A stretch of 38,301 nt of DNA. Origin: Aliicoccus persicus (GTDB lineage Bacteria > Bacillota > Bacilli > Staphylococcales > Salinicoccaceae). Position 1 is the stretch's first letter, and the number at the start of each line of letters is the position of its first letter. Made by a program: the position numbers and the translations under genes. The stretch spans positions 31,249-69,549 of the forward strand of contig NZ_FOIT01000006.1 in the NCBI RefSeq assembly GCF_900110815.1, written 5' to 3'. Positions 1-7,881 of this stretch are shown here, one piece after another. The notes under the pieces were generated by a model. That model searched no databases. It was not told the origin of the DNA and was given only the letters and a program-made list of their open reading frames with translations.

Positions 1-180
1 AAAAAAAGTAGCGAAGTTCCGCGAACCCAAATCTCACGGAACTTCAGTGTGAAAAAAAGTAGCGAAGTTCCGCGACAAGACATAGAGTTGGAACTCAGGG
101 CTAAAAATTCGGTCGGAAGTTCCAATTTCCATCTAGGGTTGGAACTTCACGACAAAAATTCGCTACGAAGTTCCACCCCA
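1..180. repeat. Palindromic tandem array A (about 51-bp period)
   Basis: The arm GAAGTTCC recurs at 13, 64, 116 and 167, so the period is 51-52 bp. The inverted arm GGAACTTC, or a close variant, lies between copies (for example 38-45). The spacer from an inverted arm to the next direct arm is about 18-20 nt and contains a run of 5-7 A. Arms can pair as 7-8 bp hairpins. The array is cut by the left edge of the window. No ORF or RNA gene is supported here. Confidence 0.85.
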
Positions 181-222
181 TCCACAACAACTCATCACCC
201 ACTAAAATTTCCTAAGCAAACA

Positions 223-251
223 TTGTGAAATACCTAAAATTGGAGTAGAAT
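223..251 (+). promoter_or_regulatory. Sigma-A-like promoter of the purine permease
   Basis: TTGTGA at 223-228 and TAGAAT at 246-251 are separated by 17 bp, about 40 bp before the permease start. I saw no purine riboswitch fold in the leader. Confidence 0.55.
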
Positions 252-289
252 AATCTGGGTGTTTAAATGTGTTAAAGGGAGAAACGAAC

Positions 290-1579
290 ATGAACAATTT
301 TTTTAAGCTAGAAAGTCGTGGGACGAATGTTAGAACTGAAGTAATCGCTGGTATTACAACGTTCCTAACAATGGCGTACATCGTTGTGGTTAACCCGGCA
401 ATATTATCGGCAGCGGGTGTGCCATTCGATCAGGTCTTCATGGCAACGATTATCGCAGCAGTCGTCGGAACGCTCATCATGGCATTATTCGCAAACTATC
501 CAATAGCGATAGCACCGGGGATGGGGATGAACGCGTACTTCGTCACTGTCGTACTTAACCAAGGAATCAGTTATCAAACCGTGTTTGCAGCGGTATTCTT
601 TGCAGGTGTCTTATTTATATTATTAACGTTCACTCCACTCAGAAAGTCACTCATCGCAGCCATTCCAGAAACATTAAAAGTCGGTATTACAGTAGGTATC
701 GGGTTATTCATCGCTTTCTTAGGATTAAGAATGTCTGGAATCATCGTACAAAATCCAGAGACATTCGTGTCATTTGGTGACATTACAGATCCAGTGACAT
801 TACTTTCTATTATCGGTCTATTCATTACACTGACTTTAGTCGCGCGAAACGTGAAGGGTGCCCTATTCCTAGGAATGCTCATCACAGGTGTCATTGGATA
901 CTTCGCGAATATGTTAGATATCGCTGGTTTCGTATCATTGCCATCAATGCCTGTTTTCTGGGATTTAAACATAATGGGTGTCTTTGAACAATCACTCTAC
1001 ACAGTAATCTTTGCATTTTTACTCGTGACGATTTTTGATACAACAGGAACTACAATTGGTGTTGCTGAACAAGCAGGACTGATGAAAGATGGCAAGCTGA
1101 AGAATGCCAATGCAGCATTACAAGCGGATGCAATTTCAACAACTGTTGGTGCAACATTTGGTACGACACCATCGAGTGCGTATATTGAATCGAGTGCCGG
1201 TGTACAAGCAGGTGGTCGAACAGGACTGACAACACTCGTTGTTGCGATACTGTTCATTGCGACAATTTTCTTCACACCAATCGTAGAGACGATCTCGGGA
1301 TTGCCAGCAATTACTGCACCAGTACTTATTATTGTCGGTAGCTTTATGATGGCGGGACTTGAAAAAGTGAATTGGAAACAGTTCGACGAAGCATTCCCAG
1401 CATTCATCGTCATCATTTCGATGCCACTGACTTCAAGTATCGCAACGGGTATCGCACTAGGATTCATCACGTATCCATTATTAAAATTATTCAGTGGTAA
1501 AGGGAAAGAAGTACATCCGCTCATCTATGTGTTCGGAGTAATCTTTGTTTTGCAGCTCGTATTTTTCCCAGGTCACTAA
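290..1579 (+). CDS. NCS2-family purine permease (AzgA/PbuG type)
   Basis: This is a polytopic membrane protein of 429 residues that probably imports hypoxanthine, guanine or adenine with protons. The N-terminal block has the AzgA-subgroup pattern: ITTFLTMAYIVVVNP followed by a glycine-rich APGMGMNAYF. A second conserved block, FGTTPSSAYIESSAGV, lies past mid-protein and is the substrate-site region in this family. About 12-14 hydrophobic segments are visible. An in-frame GTG lies at 269, but the ATG at 290 is preceded by AAAGGGAG at normal distance, so I start there. The gene is monocistronic, with its own promoter and a terminator just after the stop. The exact purine cannot be told from sequence alone. 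Confidence 0.9.
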   Translation: MNNFFKLESRGTNVRTEVIAGITTFLTMAYIVVVNPAILSAAGVPFDQVFMATIIAAVVGTLIMALFANYPIAIAPGMGMNAYFVTVVLNQGISYQTVFAAVFFAGVLFILLTFTPLRKSLIAAIPETLKVGITVGIGLFIAFLGLRMSGIIVQNPETFVSFGDITDPVTLLSIIGLFITLTLVARNVKGALFLGMLITGVIGYFANMLDIAGFVSLPSMPVFWDLNIMGVFEQSLYTVIFAFLLVTIFDTTGTTIGVAEQAGLMKDGKLKNANAALQADAISTTVGATFGTTPSSAYIESSAGVQAGGRTGLTTLVVAILFIATIFFTPIVETISGLPAITAPVLIIVGSFMMAGLEKVNWKQFDEAFPAFIVIISMPLTSSIATGIALGFITYPLLKLFSGKGKEVHPLIYVFGVIFVLQLVFFPGH

Positions 1580-1587
1580 AACGATAA

Positions 1588-1630
1588 AGGCACTCGAAAT
1601 GATTATCTTTTCGGGTGTCTTTTTGTTTTG
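1588..1630 (+). terminator. Rho-independent terminator after the purine permease
   Basis: The stem AGGCACTCGAAA / TTTCGGGTGTCT (with G-U pairs) is followed by a T-rich run. Confidence 0.8.
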
Positions 1631-1639
1631 TGTTGGTCT

Positions 1640-2083
1640 AGGATAGAGGTGAATGCTACAGCAATTCTACCCGACTTATCTGACAATCCATCTGTTTCAG
1701 AACGTCGGGCGTAAGTGGTATCTTTTTCAACATCAGGTGTTAGAAAGGATGATTTAGATTTCATGATTGAATTGTATCCGGTTGGCATGGCGTTTGTTGC
1801 GGATTCCAGTACACAGTTGTTTGACGATTATGAAACGTTGGAAACAATGCTCGAACCGAAAAAGTATTATGCGGATACTGACATTGGCCTCAATCATCAT
1901 GGATTGTGGAATCGTGTGTATGGCGTCAATACACTTGGAAATGGCGGGAACTCTGCCGGGTTTTCATCCAATTTTCTGTTCGATCCGGAGCGTAATATCG
2001 GTGTTGTTGTCCTAACAAATCAATCAAATGAAACACGCTTTACATACGATCACTATAATTTGTATATGTTCTGGGCAATATAA
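1640..2083 (+). pseudogene. Remnant of a serine hydrolase (class C beta-lactamase/CubicO family)
   Basis: The frame ending at 2083 encodes the C-terminal part of a beta-lactamase-related serine hydrolase. It has the GNGGNSAGFSSNFLFDPE block followed by a VVVLTNQSN strand, typical of CubicO and FmtA-like penicillin-binding hydrolases. The same frame continues upstream of a TAA at 1712-1714 with DLSDNPSVSERRA, which also reads like this family, so the stop looks like a nonsense mutation. The SxxK and YxN catalytic motifs and all upstream sequence are absent. There is no ribosome binding site before the GTG at 1715. I judge this a decayed fragment, not a working gene. Confidence 0.7.
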
Positions 2084-2161
2084 AAAGTCGATTCATTTTG
2101 CCAAGATAAGTCGAGCCCCTCATTGTTAGAGATTATATGATGTACTCAGGAGATGAAGTTG

Positions 2162-3001
2162 ATGGATATAAAATTAATGAATGCAGCGATTGATTATGTT
2201 GAAGACCATTTAAGTTCGCCAATTGACTTGGGTGAGATAGAACGAATTTCAGCAATGTCGCGTTATAACTTTCAAAAAGTATTTACGATTTTGTCAGGTG
2301 TGACATTCGGTGAATATGTACGAATGCGACGTATGTCACGTGCAATGCAACTGTTAAAAGAGACTGAAACAAAGATATTAGATATAGCGCTTGAGTGCGG
2401 TTATGAGTCGCAGGATGCATTTACAAAAAGCTTTAAAAATTTATATAAGATTACACCAAATTCGTTTAGAAGACATCCAGTATCCTTGACGACATTTCCT
2501 AAAATGAATATCTCAGTAACAATAAGAGGAGGAATCAGTATGGCTTATCAAGTAAGAGAATTAGAAACAATGTCAGTCGTCGGTGAGGTTAGATTATACA
2601 AATCGATGGGGGTAGCGCTGCGTCAAATCAATTCGTTCTGGAATGAATTTAATGATTCAGAGAGGCCTGATGCGCTGATAGAAATCGCCGATAAAAAGAT
2701 TCAAGGATTTTTAGGCGTCAGCATTCCACAGGGTGACGGTCTTGAGTACATGATTGCAGTGAGTTCTGATGCGGATACTCGCAATTTTGAATCACGTGAA
2801 ATTCCGGGTGGTAGGTACTTGGTATTTGAAGCGAAGGGGCCGGTACCCGATGAAATTCAACGTGTAACGAAAGAAGCATTTGAATCGGTCATTCCATCAT
2901 CTGACTATGAACTAAGAGATGCACCAGAGTTTGAACTATATAAACCCGGTGATCCGAATTCAGCAGAATATGTGACTGAAATCTGGGTGCCGGTGCAGTA
3001 A
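2162..3001 (+). CDS. AraC-family regulator with GyrI-like effector domain
   Basis: This is a 279-residue transcription regulator. Residues 1-100 form a double helix-turn-helix of the AraC/XylS type, with ISAMSRYNFQKVF and the second recognition region IALECGYESQDAFTKSFK. Residues 125-279 look like a GyrI-like (AraC effector-binding) small-molecule domain, ending in the typical strand VTEIWVPVQ. The order matches Rob- and SoxS-like multidrug sensors. The first ATG at 2153 directly abuts AGGAG (2148-2152). The in-frame ATG at 2162 has a 9-nt spacing and is preferred. The gene stands alone, so its target is unknown. Confidence 0.85.
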   Translation: MDIKLMNAAIDYVEDHLSSPIDLGEIERISAMSRYNFQKVFTILSGVTFGEYVRMRRMSRAMQLLKETETKILDIALECGYESQDAFTKSFKNLYKITPNSFRRHPVSLTTFPKMNISVTIRGGISMAYQVRELETMSVVGEVRLYKSMGVALRQINSFWNEFNDSERPDALIEIADKKIQGFLGVSIPQGDGLEYMIAVSSDADTRNFESREIPGGRYLVFEAKGPVPDEIQRVTKEAFESVIPSSDYELRDAPEFELYKPGDPNSAEYVTEIWVPVQ

Positions 3002-3008
3002 CAAAAAC

Positions 3009-3047
3009 CTTCCAAGTGAGAATATATTCCACACTTGGAAGTCTTTT
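3009..3047 (+). terminator. Terminator after the AraC regulator
   Basis: A perfect 10-bp stem, CTTCCAAGTG / CACTTGGAAG, is followed by TCTTTTTG. It lies between convergent genes. Confidence 0.85.
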
Positions 3048-3062
3048 TGTTCTACCAGGATT

Positions 3063-3494
3063 TTAAAAATCGTAACGGAAAACGAGCTCTCCCTCTTCGA
3101 TTTCACCGGTATCATAAAAGCCGGCTCTTTTATACACAAAGTTTGCGCGTTTGTTTTCAGGTACTAAATAGATATACGAAAAATCATACGCCTCACGATA
3201 TTCAGGGTTTTGTAAAACGTGATCGATACACTTAGAGCCAAAACCTTTATTTTGATGTTCTTCTGCAATCATCATGCGCAATATACCCAGACCACCATCT
3301 TTGTAGTTTTTCTCCAGCATGATGAATCCAACGAGTGTCTCTTCATTGTAAATGGCATAAGGCATCATGTCGCCTTTTGACAACCATGCTTCTGCAAGTG
3401 AATATACATTACTTGCGACAAAGTCATCATTTTCCAACTCCATACCAATCACATCATAAAAATTGTCTTCATCAATCGTTCTAAACTGAATCAT
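3063..3494 (-). CDS. GNAT-family N-acetyltransferase (BltD/polyamine acetyltransferase-like)
   Basis: This is a 143-residue acetyl-CoA-dependent acetyltransferase. The acetyl-CoA loop region reads LGILRMMIAEEHQNKGFGSK (residues about 68-88), matching the Q/RxxGxG/A motif. The C-terminal V-P-E-N-xxA-xxx-Y-xxxGF block is also typical. The N-terminal pattern (VASNVYSLAEAW followed by PYAIYNEETLVGF) resembles the spermine/spermidine acetyltransferase BltD subgroup. The substrate is therefore possibly a polyamine, which is inference. The start is supported by TAGGAGT seven bases upstream. The neighbour on the other strand is the ABC-F leader, so the two share a divergent promoter region. Confidence 0.85.
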   Translation of the reverse strand: MIQFRTIDEDNFYDVIGMELENDDFVASNVYSLAEAWLSKGDMMPYAIYNEETLVGFIMLEKNYKDGGLGILRMMIAEEHQNKGFGSKCIDHVLQNPEYREAYDFSYIYLVPENKRANFVYKRAGFYDTGEIEEGELVFRYDF

Positions 3495-3601
3495 AGTTAT
3501 ACTCCTAAATTTTGATTGACTTAAATTTCCAATCGTTAGTTAGCTTATATTATACACGAATGTTATTATAATCAAAAATTTTATTGTATGTTTACTCAGT
3601 T

Positions 3602-3610
3602 TGTTATAAT
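3602..3610 (+). promoter_or_regulatory. Extended -10 promoter of the ABC-F leader transcript
   Basis: TGTTATAAT fits the extended -10 consensus TGnTATAAT. A weak -35 (TTATTG, 3581-3586) lies 18 bp upstream. Transcription would begin near 3617, just before the leader ORF. Confidence 0.6.
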
Positions 3611-3631
3611 GAGTGTATTGAACTGAACGGA

Positions 3632-3794
3632 GGTGTTGAAGTTGATCCTAGATAGTGCTGCGCGTACGCGTTTTACTCTTATCGTACGCAGTAAATTTGC
3701 CATTTCTCTTAAAAATTGGTGGGATGTGTCCAATTTTAATGAGAAAAATATCTAGGGGAATTTCAACATCAAAATTCCTCTAATTATGGAGGAA
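3632..3794 (+). promoter_or_regulatory. Putative translational attenuator of the ABC-F gene
   Basis: Three competing pairings are visible. Stem C: 3632-3640 pairs with 3762-3770 and 3647-3654 (CCTAGATA) pairs with 3749-3756 (TATCTAGG), closing the whole leader. Stem A: 3755-3763 pairs with 3772-3780 with an 8-nt loop, and it conflicts with stem C. Stem B: TTCCTC (3775-3780) pairs with GAGGAA (3789-3794) and hides the ABC-F ribosome binding site; it conflicts with stem A. Two local hairpins lie inside (GCGTACG/CGTACGC and AAAATTGG/CCAATTTT). No T-run follows, so control would act on translation. Confidence 0.5.
3642..3755 (+). CDS. Putative 37-residue leader peptide of the ABC-F gene
   Basis: A short ORF starts with TTG at 3642, eight bases after GGAGG (3629-3633), and ends at TAG 3753-3755. 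In-frame GTG (3633) and TTG (3636) are alternative starts. The predicted peptide is basic in its first half (AARTRFTLIVRSK) and contains adjacent tryptophans (NWWD). I recognise no homologue. It sits in the 5' leader of an ABC-F ATPase gene, where leader peptides that sense stalled ribosomes are known for other ABC-F resistance genes (vmlR, msrA and lsaA are examples from general knowledge). Base pairing around it is described in the next entry. Translation is inferred from the ribosome binding site and position only. Confidence 0.5.
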   Translation: MILDSAARTRFTLIVRSKFAISLKNWWDVSNFNEKNI

Positions 3795-3797
3795 ACA

Positions 3798-5426
3798 ATG
3801 AATATTTTAAATGTGTCACAAGTTTCAAAGTCATTTACAGGCGATATGATTTTTGAAGATATTAAGTTTGAAATTAAAGATAAAGACCGCATCGGCTTGA
3901 TTGGTAGAAATGGTGAAGGTAAGACGACACTGTTTAAATTGATTGCTGGCGAAGAGCATCCAGACAATGGATTTATTAACTTAAAGAAAGATGCAAAGAT
4001 TGGACTACTTAGTCAAATACCAAATCTCCCGGATGAACAACAAGTCATCGATGCGCTCAAGAATGTGTTTGAGTATTTAAATGAAACGGAATCGCTCATG
4101 CAAAAGCTAGAGAAAGATATGGTAGAACAACCTGAGAATATGGAGAAGATATTGAATCGCTATGCAGATGTGCAAAATGAATTTGAAGCACTCGGCGGTT
4201 ACGAGAAGGATAGTAAAATAAACTTTGTCATCCACGGTCTAAAAATTGCTGATCTTAAAAATAGAGAATGGCAATACCTTTCTGGTGGCGAGCGGACAAA
4301 GGTCGGACTTGCGATGTTACTGTTGTCTTCACCAGATTTACTCCTGCTTGATGAACCGACGAACCACTTGGATATTGAAAGCATTGAGTGGTTAACTCAG
4401 TTTATCTTAAATTATAAAGGTGCAGTCATGATAATTTCACATGATCGCTATTTTCTAGATGAGACTGTCGGTAAAATCTTTGAGATAGATCAACAGCAGC
4501 TCTATGTATATCATGGCAACTATTCTTATTTTGTTAAAGAGAAGCATGACAGAATTATTCAAGAATATGAAGCGTACAAGACACAGCAGAAGAAAATCGA
4601 GAAAATGAAAGAGCAGATTAAACAGTTGAAAATTTGGGCAAACCAAGCCAATCCGCCGAACGCAGCTCTTCATAGACGTGCGAAAAGTATGGAGAAAGCA
4701 CTCGCGCGTATTGATGTGAAGAAAAAGCCGATTCTTGAAGCGAAAAAGATGCAGCTGGATATGGAACAATCAGGGAAGACGGCGAAAGACATATTTATAT
4801 TTGAAGATGTCGCAAAAATGTATGAAGACATATTGTTTGAAGATGTGAATATGAGTATATATCGCAATGAACACGTCGCAATCGTTGGGGCAAATGGTAC
4901 CGGTAAGAGTACATTGCTCAAGATGATGCTCGGCGATGTTGAAGCGGATGATGGTGTGATCAGTCGTGCAGAAAATATTAAAATCGGTTACCTTGCACAA
5001 CATGACTTTAACAATGGGGACGATACAGTGCTTGAAGCGTATAGAGACTACGCACACGTGACAGAAGGTGAAGCACGCAATCATTTAGCAGGTTATTTAT
5101 TTTATGGTTATGATGTCTATAAGAAAGTGAAAGATTTAAGCGGTGGTGAAAAGATGCGATTGCGCTGGGCTCAAATTGTGACGAACGATTTTAATGTACT
5201 TATTTTAGATGAGCCGACCAACCACTTAGATATTGATTCGAAAGAAATGCTTGAAGATGCACTGGAATCGTTTAATGGCACGATAATTGCTGTTTCACAC
5301 GATCGTTACTTTCTAGATAAATTCTTCAACAAAACATTGTGGTTGGAATCCGGTATGTTAAGTGAATATGTGGGTAACTACAGCTATGCGAAAGAAAAAA
5401 GGAGAAGTTTAAATGAACAGAATTAA
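3798..5426 (+). CDS. ABC-F family ATPase (ribosome-associated, possible antibiotic protection)
   Basis: This is a soluble protein of 542 residues with two ATPase domains and no membrane segment, as in ABC-F proteins that act at the ribosomal E site. The first Walker A is GRNGEGKT (36-43), with signature LSGGE (161-165) and Walker B LLLLDEPTNHLD. The interdomain linker, about 245-312, is charged and helical with WANQANPPNAALHRRAK. The second domain has GANGTGKS (364-371), LSGGE and ILDEPTNHLD. There is no long C-terminal extension. The ATG at 3798 is preceded by GGAGGA; the earlier ATG at 3786 lies inside the hairpin region. The leader suggests inducible expression. Whether it protects against an antibiotic or has a housekeeping role like EttA cannot be decided from sequence. 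Confidence 0.88.
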   Translation: MNILNVSQVSKSFTGDMIFEDIKFEIKDKDRIGLIGRNGEGKTTLFKLIAGEEHPDNGFINLKKDAKIGLLSQIPNLPDEQQVIDALKNVFEYLNETESLMQKLEKDMVEQPENMEKILNRYADVQNEFEALGGYEKDSKINFVIHGLKIADLKNREWQYLSGGERTKVGLAMLLLSSPDLLLLDEPTNHLDIESIEWLTQFILNYKGAVMIISHDRYFLDETVGKIFEIDQQQLYVYHGNYSYFVKEKHDRIIQEYEAYKTQQKKIEKMKEQIKQLKIWANQANPPNAALHRRAKSMEKALARIDVKKKPILEAKKMQLDMEQSGKTAKDIFIFEDVAKMYEDILFEDVNMSIYRNEHVAIVGANGTGKSTLLKMMLGDVEADDGVISRAENIKIGYLAQHDFNNGDDTVLEAYRDYAHVTEGEARNHLAGYLFYGYDVYKKVKDLSGGEKMRLRWAQIVTNDFNVLILDEPTNHLDIDSKEMLEDALESFNGTIIAVSHDRYFLDKFFNKTLWLESGMLSEYVGNYSYAKEKRRSLNEQN

Positions 5427-5862
5427 TCTTATTGCACTTGGTATTCATGATATGGAAGCGTCGTATAGATTTTACAAAGATGTGCTCGGATTTGAAACGT
5501 TCGAAGTAAACCCGAATGCACCGATCGTATTTTTTAACAACCGTGGAACTAAACTTGAACTATTTCCAATTGAAGCGCTCGCAAAAGATGTCAATGCAGA
5601 CGATCCACCGGAAATTAAAACAGGTGGATTTAATGGAATAACACTTGCTTATAATGCAAAAACTGAAGATGAAGTCGATGCAATATTTGAACATTTAATC
5701 GCTAATGATGTTGAAATTGTTAAGATGCCTGAACGTGTATTTTGGGGCGGGTATTCCGGCTACTTTAAAGACCCGAACGGCTATTATTGGGAGGTCGCTA
5801 AAGCGGCTTTTGAATTCGATGACCAAGACATGATTATCATTGAAAATGATTCACAAAGCTGA
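5413..5862 (+). CDS. VOC superfamily protein (glyoxalase/bleomycin-resistance fold)
   Basis: This is a 149-residue protein with two beta-alpha-beta-beta-beta halves. It starts with the family pattern IALGIHDMEASYRFYKDVLGF and ends with GYSGYFKDPNGYYWEVA. The first expected metal ligand position near the N-terminus is not His, while Glu is present in KLELF and in WEVA. It may therefore be a non-canonical binding protein and not a classic lyase or dioxygenase. The start overlaps the ABC-F stop by 14 nt, with AAGGAG inside the ABC-F end, so the two genes are translationally coupled. The substrate is unknown. Confidence 0.82.
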   Translation: MNRINLIALGIHDMEASYRFYKDVLGFETFEVNPNAPIVFFNNRGTKLELFPIEALAKDVNADDPPEIKTGGFNGITLAYNAKTEDEVDAIFEHLIANDVEIVKMPERVFWGGYSGYFKDPNGYYWEVAKAAFEFDDQDMIIIENDSQS

Positions 5863-5885
5863 CAAAATAATGTAACTTTCTCTGA

Positions 5886-5915
5886 TTAACATCTTATTAA
5901 ATGGGAATATATAGA
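5886..5915 (+). promoter_or_regulatory. Promoter of dps with a weak PerR-like palindrome
   Basis: TTAACA (5886-5891) and TATAGA (5910-5915) are 18 bp apart. TTAACATCTTATTAA at 5886-5900 is a partial match to the PerR box, about 9 of 14 defined positions by my count. PerR control is plausible for a Dps gene but weakly supported here. Confidence 0.35.
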
Positions 5916-5942
5916 GTACATAAATAATGGGAGGTTTTTGTA

Positions 5943-6407
5943 ATGGCTAGATCTGAAGACACTCAAGCATTAAAAGAAGTACTGAATCATCAGGTTGCGA
6001 ACTTCACAGTACTTTGGACGAAGTTACACAACTATCATTGGTATGTAAAAGGTCACAATTTCTTCTCACTTCACGAAAAGTTCGAGGAATTATATAACAC
6101 TTCAGGTGAATATGTGGACGAAATTGCAGAACGCCTGCTTGCGATTGGTGGGGAGCCGGTTGCACGCCTAGATGAAGCATTAAAGGAAGCAAGCATTGAA
6201 GACGCTGAGTATGATTTAACAGCTGACCAAATGGTGAGACAGTTAAACAAAGATTTCGATTTAATTTCAAAAGAACTTGATAAGGGTAAGGATGTCGCTG
6301 AAGAAGCTGGCGATGATCGTACTGCAGATATGTTTATTGGAATGAATACAGAACTTGAGAAGAACAACTGGATGTTGAAATCGTTCTTAGGTAAAGATGT
6401 TCAATAG
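5943..6407 (+). CDS. dps: Dps-family ferritin-like DNA protection protein
   Basis: This is a 154-residue four-helix protein of the Dps/MrgA family. It stores iron and consumes hydrogen peroxide as a dodecamer. The inter-subunit ferroxidase motif is present: HNYHWYVKGHNFFSLHEKFE followed by a conserved DEIAER. The length is normal. GGAGGT lies eight bases before the ATG. The gene is monocistronic, with a promoter and its own terminator. DNA binding cannot be judged, because the N-terminal tail is short with few lysines. Confidence 0.92.
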   Translation: MARSEDTQALKEVLNHQVANFTVLWTKLHNYHWYVKGHNFFSLHEKFEELYNTSGEYVDEIAERLLAIGGEPVARLDEALKEASIEDAEYDLTADQMVRQLNKDFDLISKELDKGKDVAEEAGDDRTADMFIGMNTELEKNNWMLKSFLGKDVQ

Positions 6408-6419
6408 ATAATTTTTTGG

Positions 6420-6450
6420 GAGAGTAGGCAACATGTCTACTCTTCTTTTT
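6420..6450 (+). terminator. Terminator after dps
   Basis: Stem AGAGTAG (6421-6427) / CTACTCT (6437-6443) is followed by TCTTTTTTAT. Confidence 0.8.
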
Positions 6451-6486
6451 TATCAGCAAAAAACTTTATATTTTATGAGCATATGA

Positions 6487-6517
6487 TTGGAATTAACTCT
6501 AATTCGAGATATAATAA
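6487..6517 (+). promoter_or_regulatory. Promoter with MhqR-like operator before the FMN reductase
   Basis: TTGGAA (6487-6492) and TATAAT (6510-6515) are separated by 17 bp. The spacer and -10 contain TAACTCTAATTCGAGATA, which matches the remembered MhqR palindrome TATCTCGAATTCGAGATA at 16 of 18 positions. An operator here would block RNA polymerase directly. Confidence 0.55.
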
Positions 6518-6555
6518 GTCGTGTAAACAAAAATTATGAAATGGAGAAATGAATG

Positions 6556-7107
6556 ATGACTAAAGTAGGAATTATCGTAGGTAGTTTAAGAAAAGATTCT
6601 GTAACTAAACTTTTAGCTGAGAACGTTGCACCAATGTTCCCTGAAGGTGTAGAAACTGAGTTTGTAAAAATCGGAAATATTCCTTTATACAACGAAGACT
6701 TAGATACAGAAGAAAATACACATGAAGAATATACTAAATTTAGAAATACAATGAAAGAAGTCGACGCAATTTTATTCGTAACACCAGAATATAACCGCAC
6801 GATGCCAGCAGGTATCAAAAACGCATTAGACGTAGGTTCACGTCCTTACGGTCAAAGTATTTGGGATGGCAAACCAGCTGCAATCATGAGTCAATCCCCA
6901 TCAGGATTAGCTGGATTTGGTGCAAATCATGATATCCGTCAAGGTCTTGTATTCTTAAATGTTTACCCAATGCAACAACCAGAAGCATACATTGGCGGAT
7001 CTTATGAATTATTCGATGACAACGGAAAATTAAACAACGAAGATACGAAAAGCTTCTTACAAACAGTTGTTGACGCATTCGTTGAACACATCGGGCGTTT
7101 TAAATAA
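6556..7107 (+). CDS. NAD(P)H-dependent FMN reductase / azoreductase-type flavoprotein
   Basis: This is a flavodoxin-fold oxidoreductase of 183 residues. The FMN phosphate loop is IIVGSLRKDSVTK at the N-terminus. The flavin-contacting block TPEYNRTMPAGIKNALD (about 75-91) is the family hallmark, followed by SPSGLAGFGANHDIRQ. Family members reduce FMN, quinones, azo dyes or chromate. The MhqR-like operator upstream points to quinone or electrophile detoxification in this case. Two consecutive ATGs (6553 and 6556) fit; the second has the better spacing from GGAGA. Confidence 0.88.
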   Translation: MTKVGIIVGSLRKDSVTKLLAENVAPMFPEGVETEFVKIGNIPLYNEDLDTEENTHEEYTKFRNTMKEVDAILFVTPEYNRTMPAGIKNALDVGSRPYGQSIWDGKPAAIMSQSPSGLAGFGANHDIRQGLVFLNVYPMQQPEAYIGGSYELFDDNGKLNNEDTKSFLQTVVDAFVEHIGRFK

Positions 7108-7128
7108 TCAAATCAGAATTTGTTCAAT

Positions 7129-7162
7129 GCGTGTATGGCCGAGTCTTGGTCATGCACTTTTT
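7129..7162 (+). terminator. Terminator after the FMN reductase
   Basis: The 10-bp stem GTGTATGGCC / GGTCATGCAC with a 7-nt loop is followed by TTTTTT. Confidence 0.85.
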
Positions 7163-7234
7163 TATGTTTGATATGATATGAAAAAGGCAATATATTATTC
7201 ATCATAGAAAGTAAAGATTTTAGGAGAATCCGTG

Positions 7235-7819
7235 ATGAATCAATTAGAAGAAGTAAAGATAAAACAGAGTAAAGGTGGACAACTGTTCATCGTAATATTA
7301 GGTATCATCATGACATTTGTCAGCATATTTGTAATTTTTATCGGCATAAATGATGACAATATATTCATGGTAATCGTAGGTATAATCGGTACATTGTTTT
7401 TTGGGTTGGCCTTCGTGTTATTGGTAAAAAGTTTAATTTCAAAAAAATATGTACTTATATTAAATGAGGAAGGTTTCTATGATTATTCGAGTGCTTTATC
7501 GACGAATGATACATTGATACCATGGGATCAAGTGACGCGTGTTGAATTAGTGCAAGTCACTTCAGAGGTTTTCGTAGCATTGTCACTAAAAGATCCAGAA
7601 CTTGCAAAGCATGCACGGTCAAAAATGGGCAATATGTTTGCGAGGGCAAATAAGAGACTCGGTTATGCAGATGTGTTAGTGACAACAAAAACAGCACAAG
7701 GCTATGATGCAGAGAAAGTCGGACAGCTGATGTATGATTACTGGGTGACAGCTGTAGGGATTGAAGAAATCAAAAACAGAAATGAAACCCGTGAACTTAA
7801 AGATTTAGATGAATTATAG
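7235..7819 (+). CDS. STM3941-like membrane protein of unknown function
   Basis: This is a 194-residue protein. Two hydrophobic segments lie at about residues 18-40 and 48-70, with a short loop (GINDDN) between them, followed by a soluble domain. That domain begins with the pattern YVLILNEEGFYDYSSAL...IPWDQVTRVEL, seen in STM3941-family and PH-like membrane-associated proteins. No catalytic motif is visible. AGGAG precedes the start; a GTG directly before the ATG is an alternative. It has its own terminator and no operon partner. Function is unknown. Confidence 0.7.
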   Translation: MNQLEEVKIKQSKGGQLFIVILGIIMTFVSIFVIFIGINDDNIFMVIVGIIGTLFFGLAFVLLVKSLISKKYVLILNEEGFYDYSSALSTNDTLIPWDQVTRVELVQVTSEVFVALSLKDPELAKHARSKMGNMFARANKRLGYADVLVTTKTAQGYDAEKVGQLMYDYWVTAVGIEEIKNRNETRELKDLDEL

Positions 7820-7823
7820 AAGA

Positions 7824-7849
7824 AAGCCTACAATTATGTAGGCCTTTTT
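7824..7849 (+). terminator. Terminator between the STM3941-like gene and tRNA-Val
   Basis: Stem GCCTACA / TGTAGGC with a 4-nt loop is followed by CTTTTTC. Confidence 0.8.
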
Positions 7850-7881
7850 CATGGAGAATGTGGTATTATATATATGACTGA

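Noticed and set aside
180-289. Purine riboswitch before the purine permease
   Set aside because: I could not find the conserved three-way junction; the leader between promoter and start is only about 40 nt.
3711-3728. Tryptophan-type attenuation because of the WW codons in the ABC-F leader
   Set aside because: The downstream gene is an ABC-F ATPase, there is no trp gene and no terminator T-run. Ribosome stalling by a drug fits better.
5886-5900. Confident PerR box before dps
   Set aside because: Only about 9 of 14 defined positions agree; kept as a low-confidence note.
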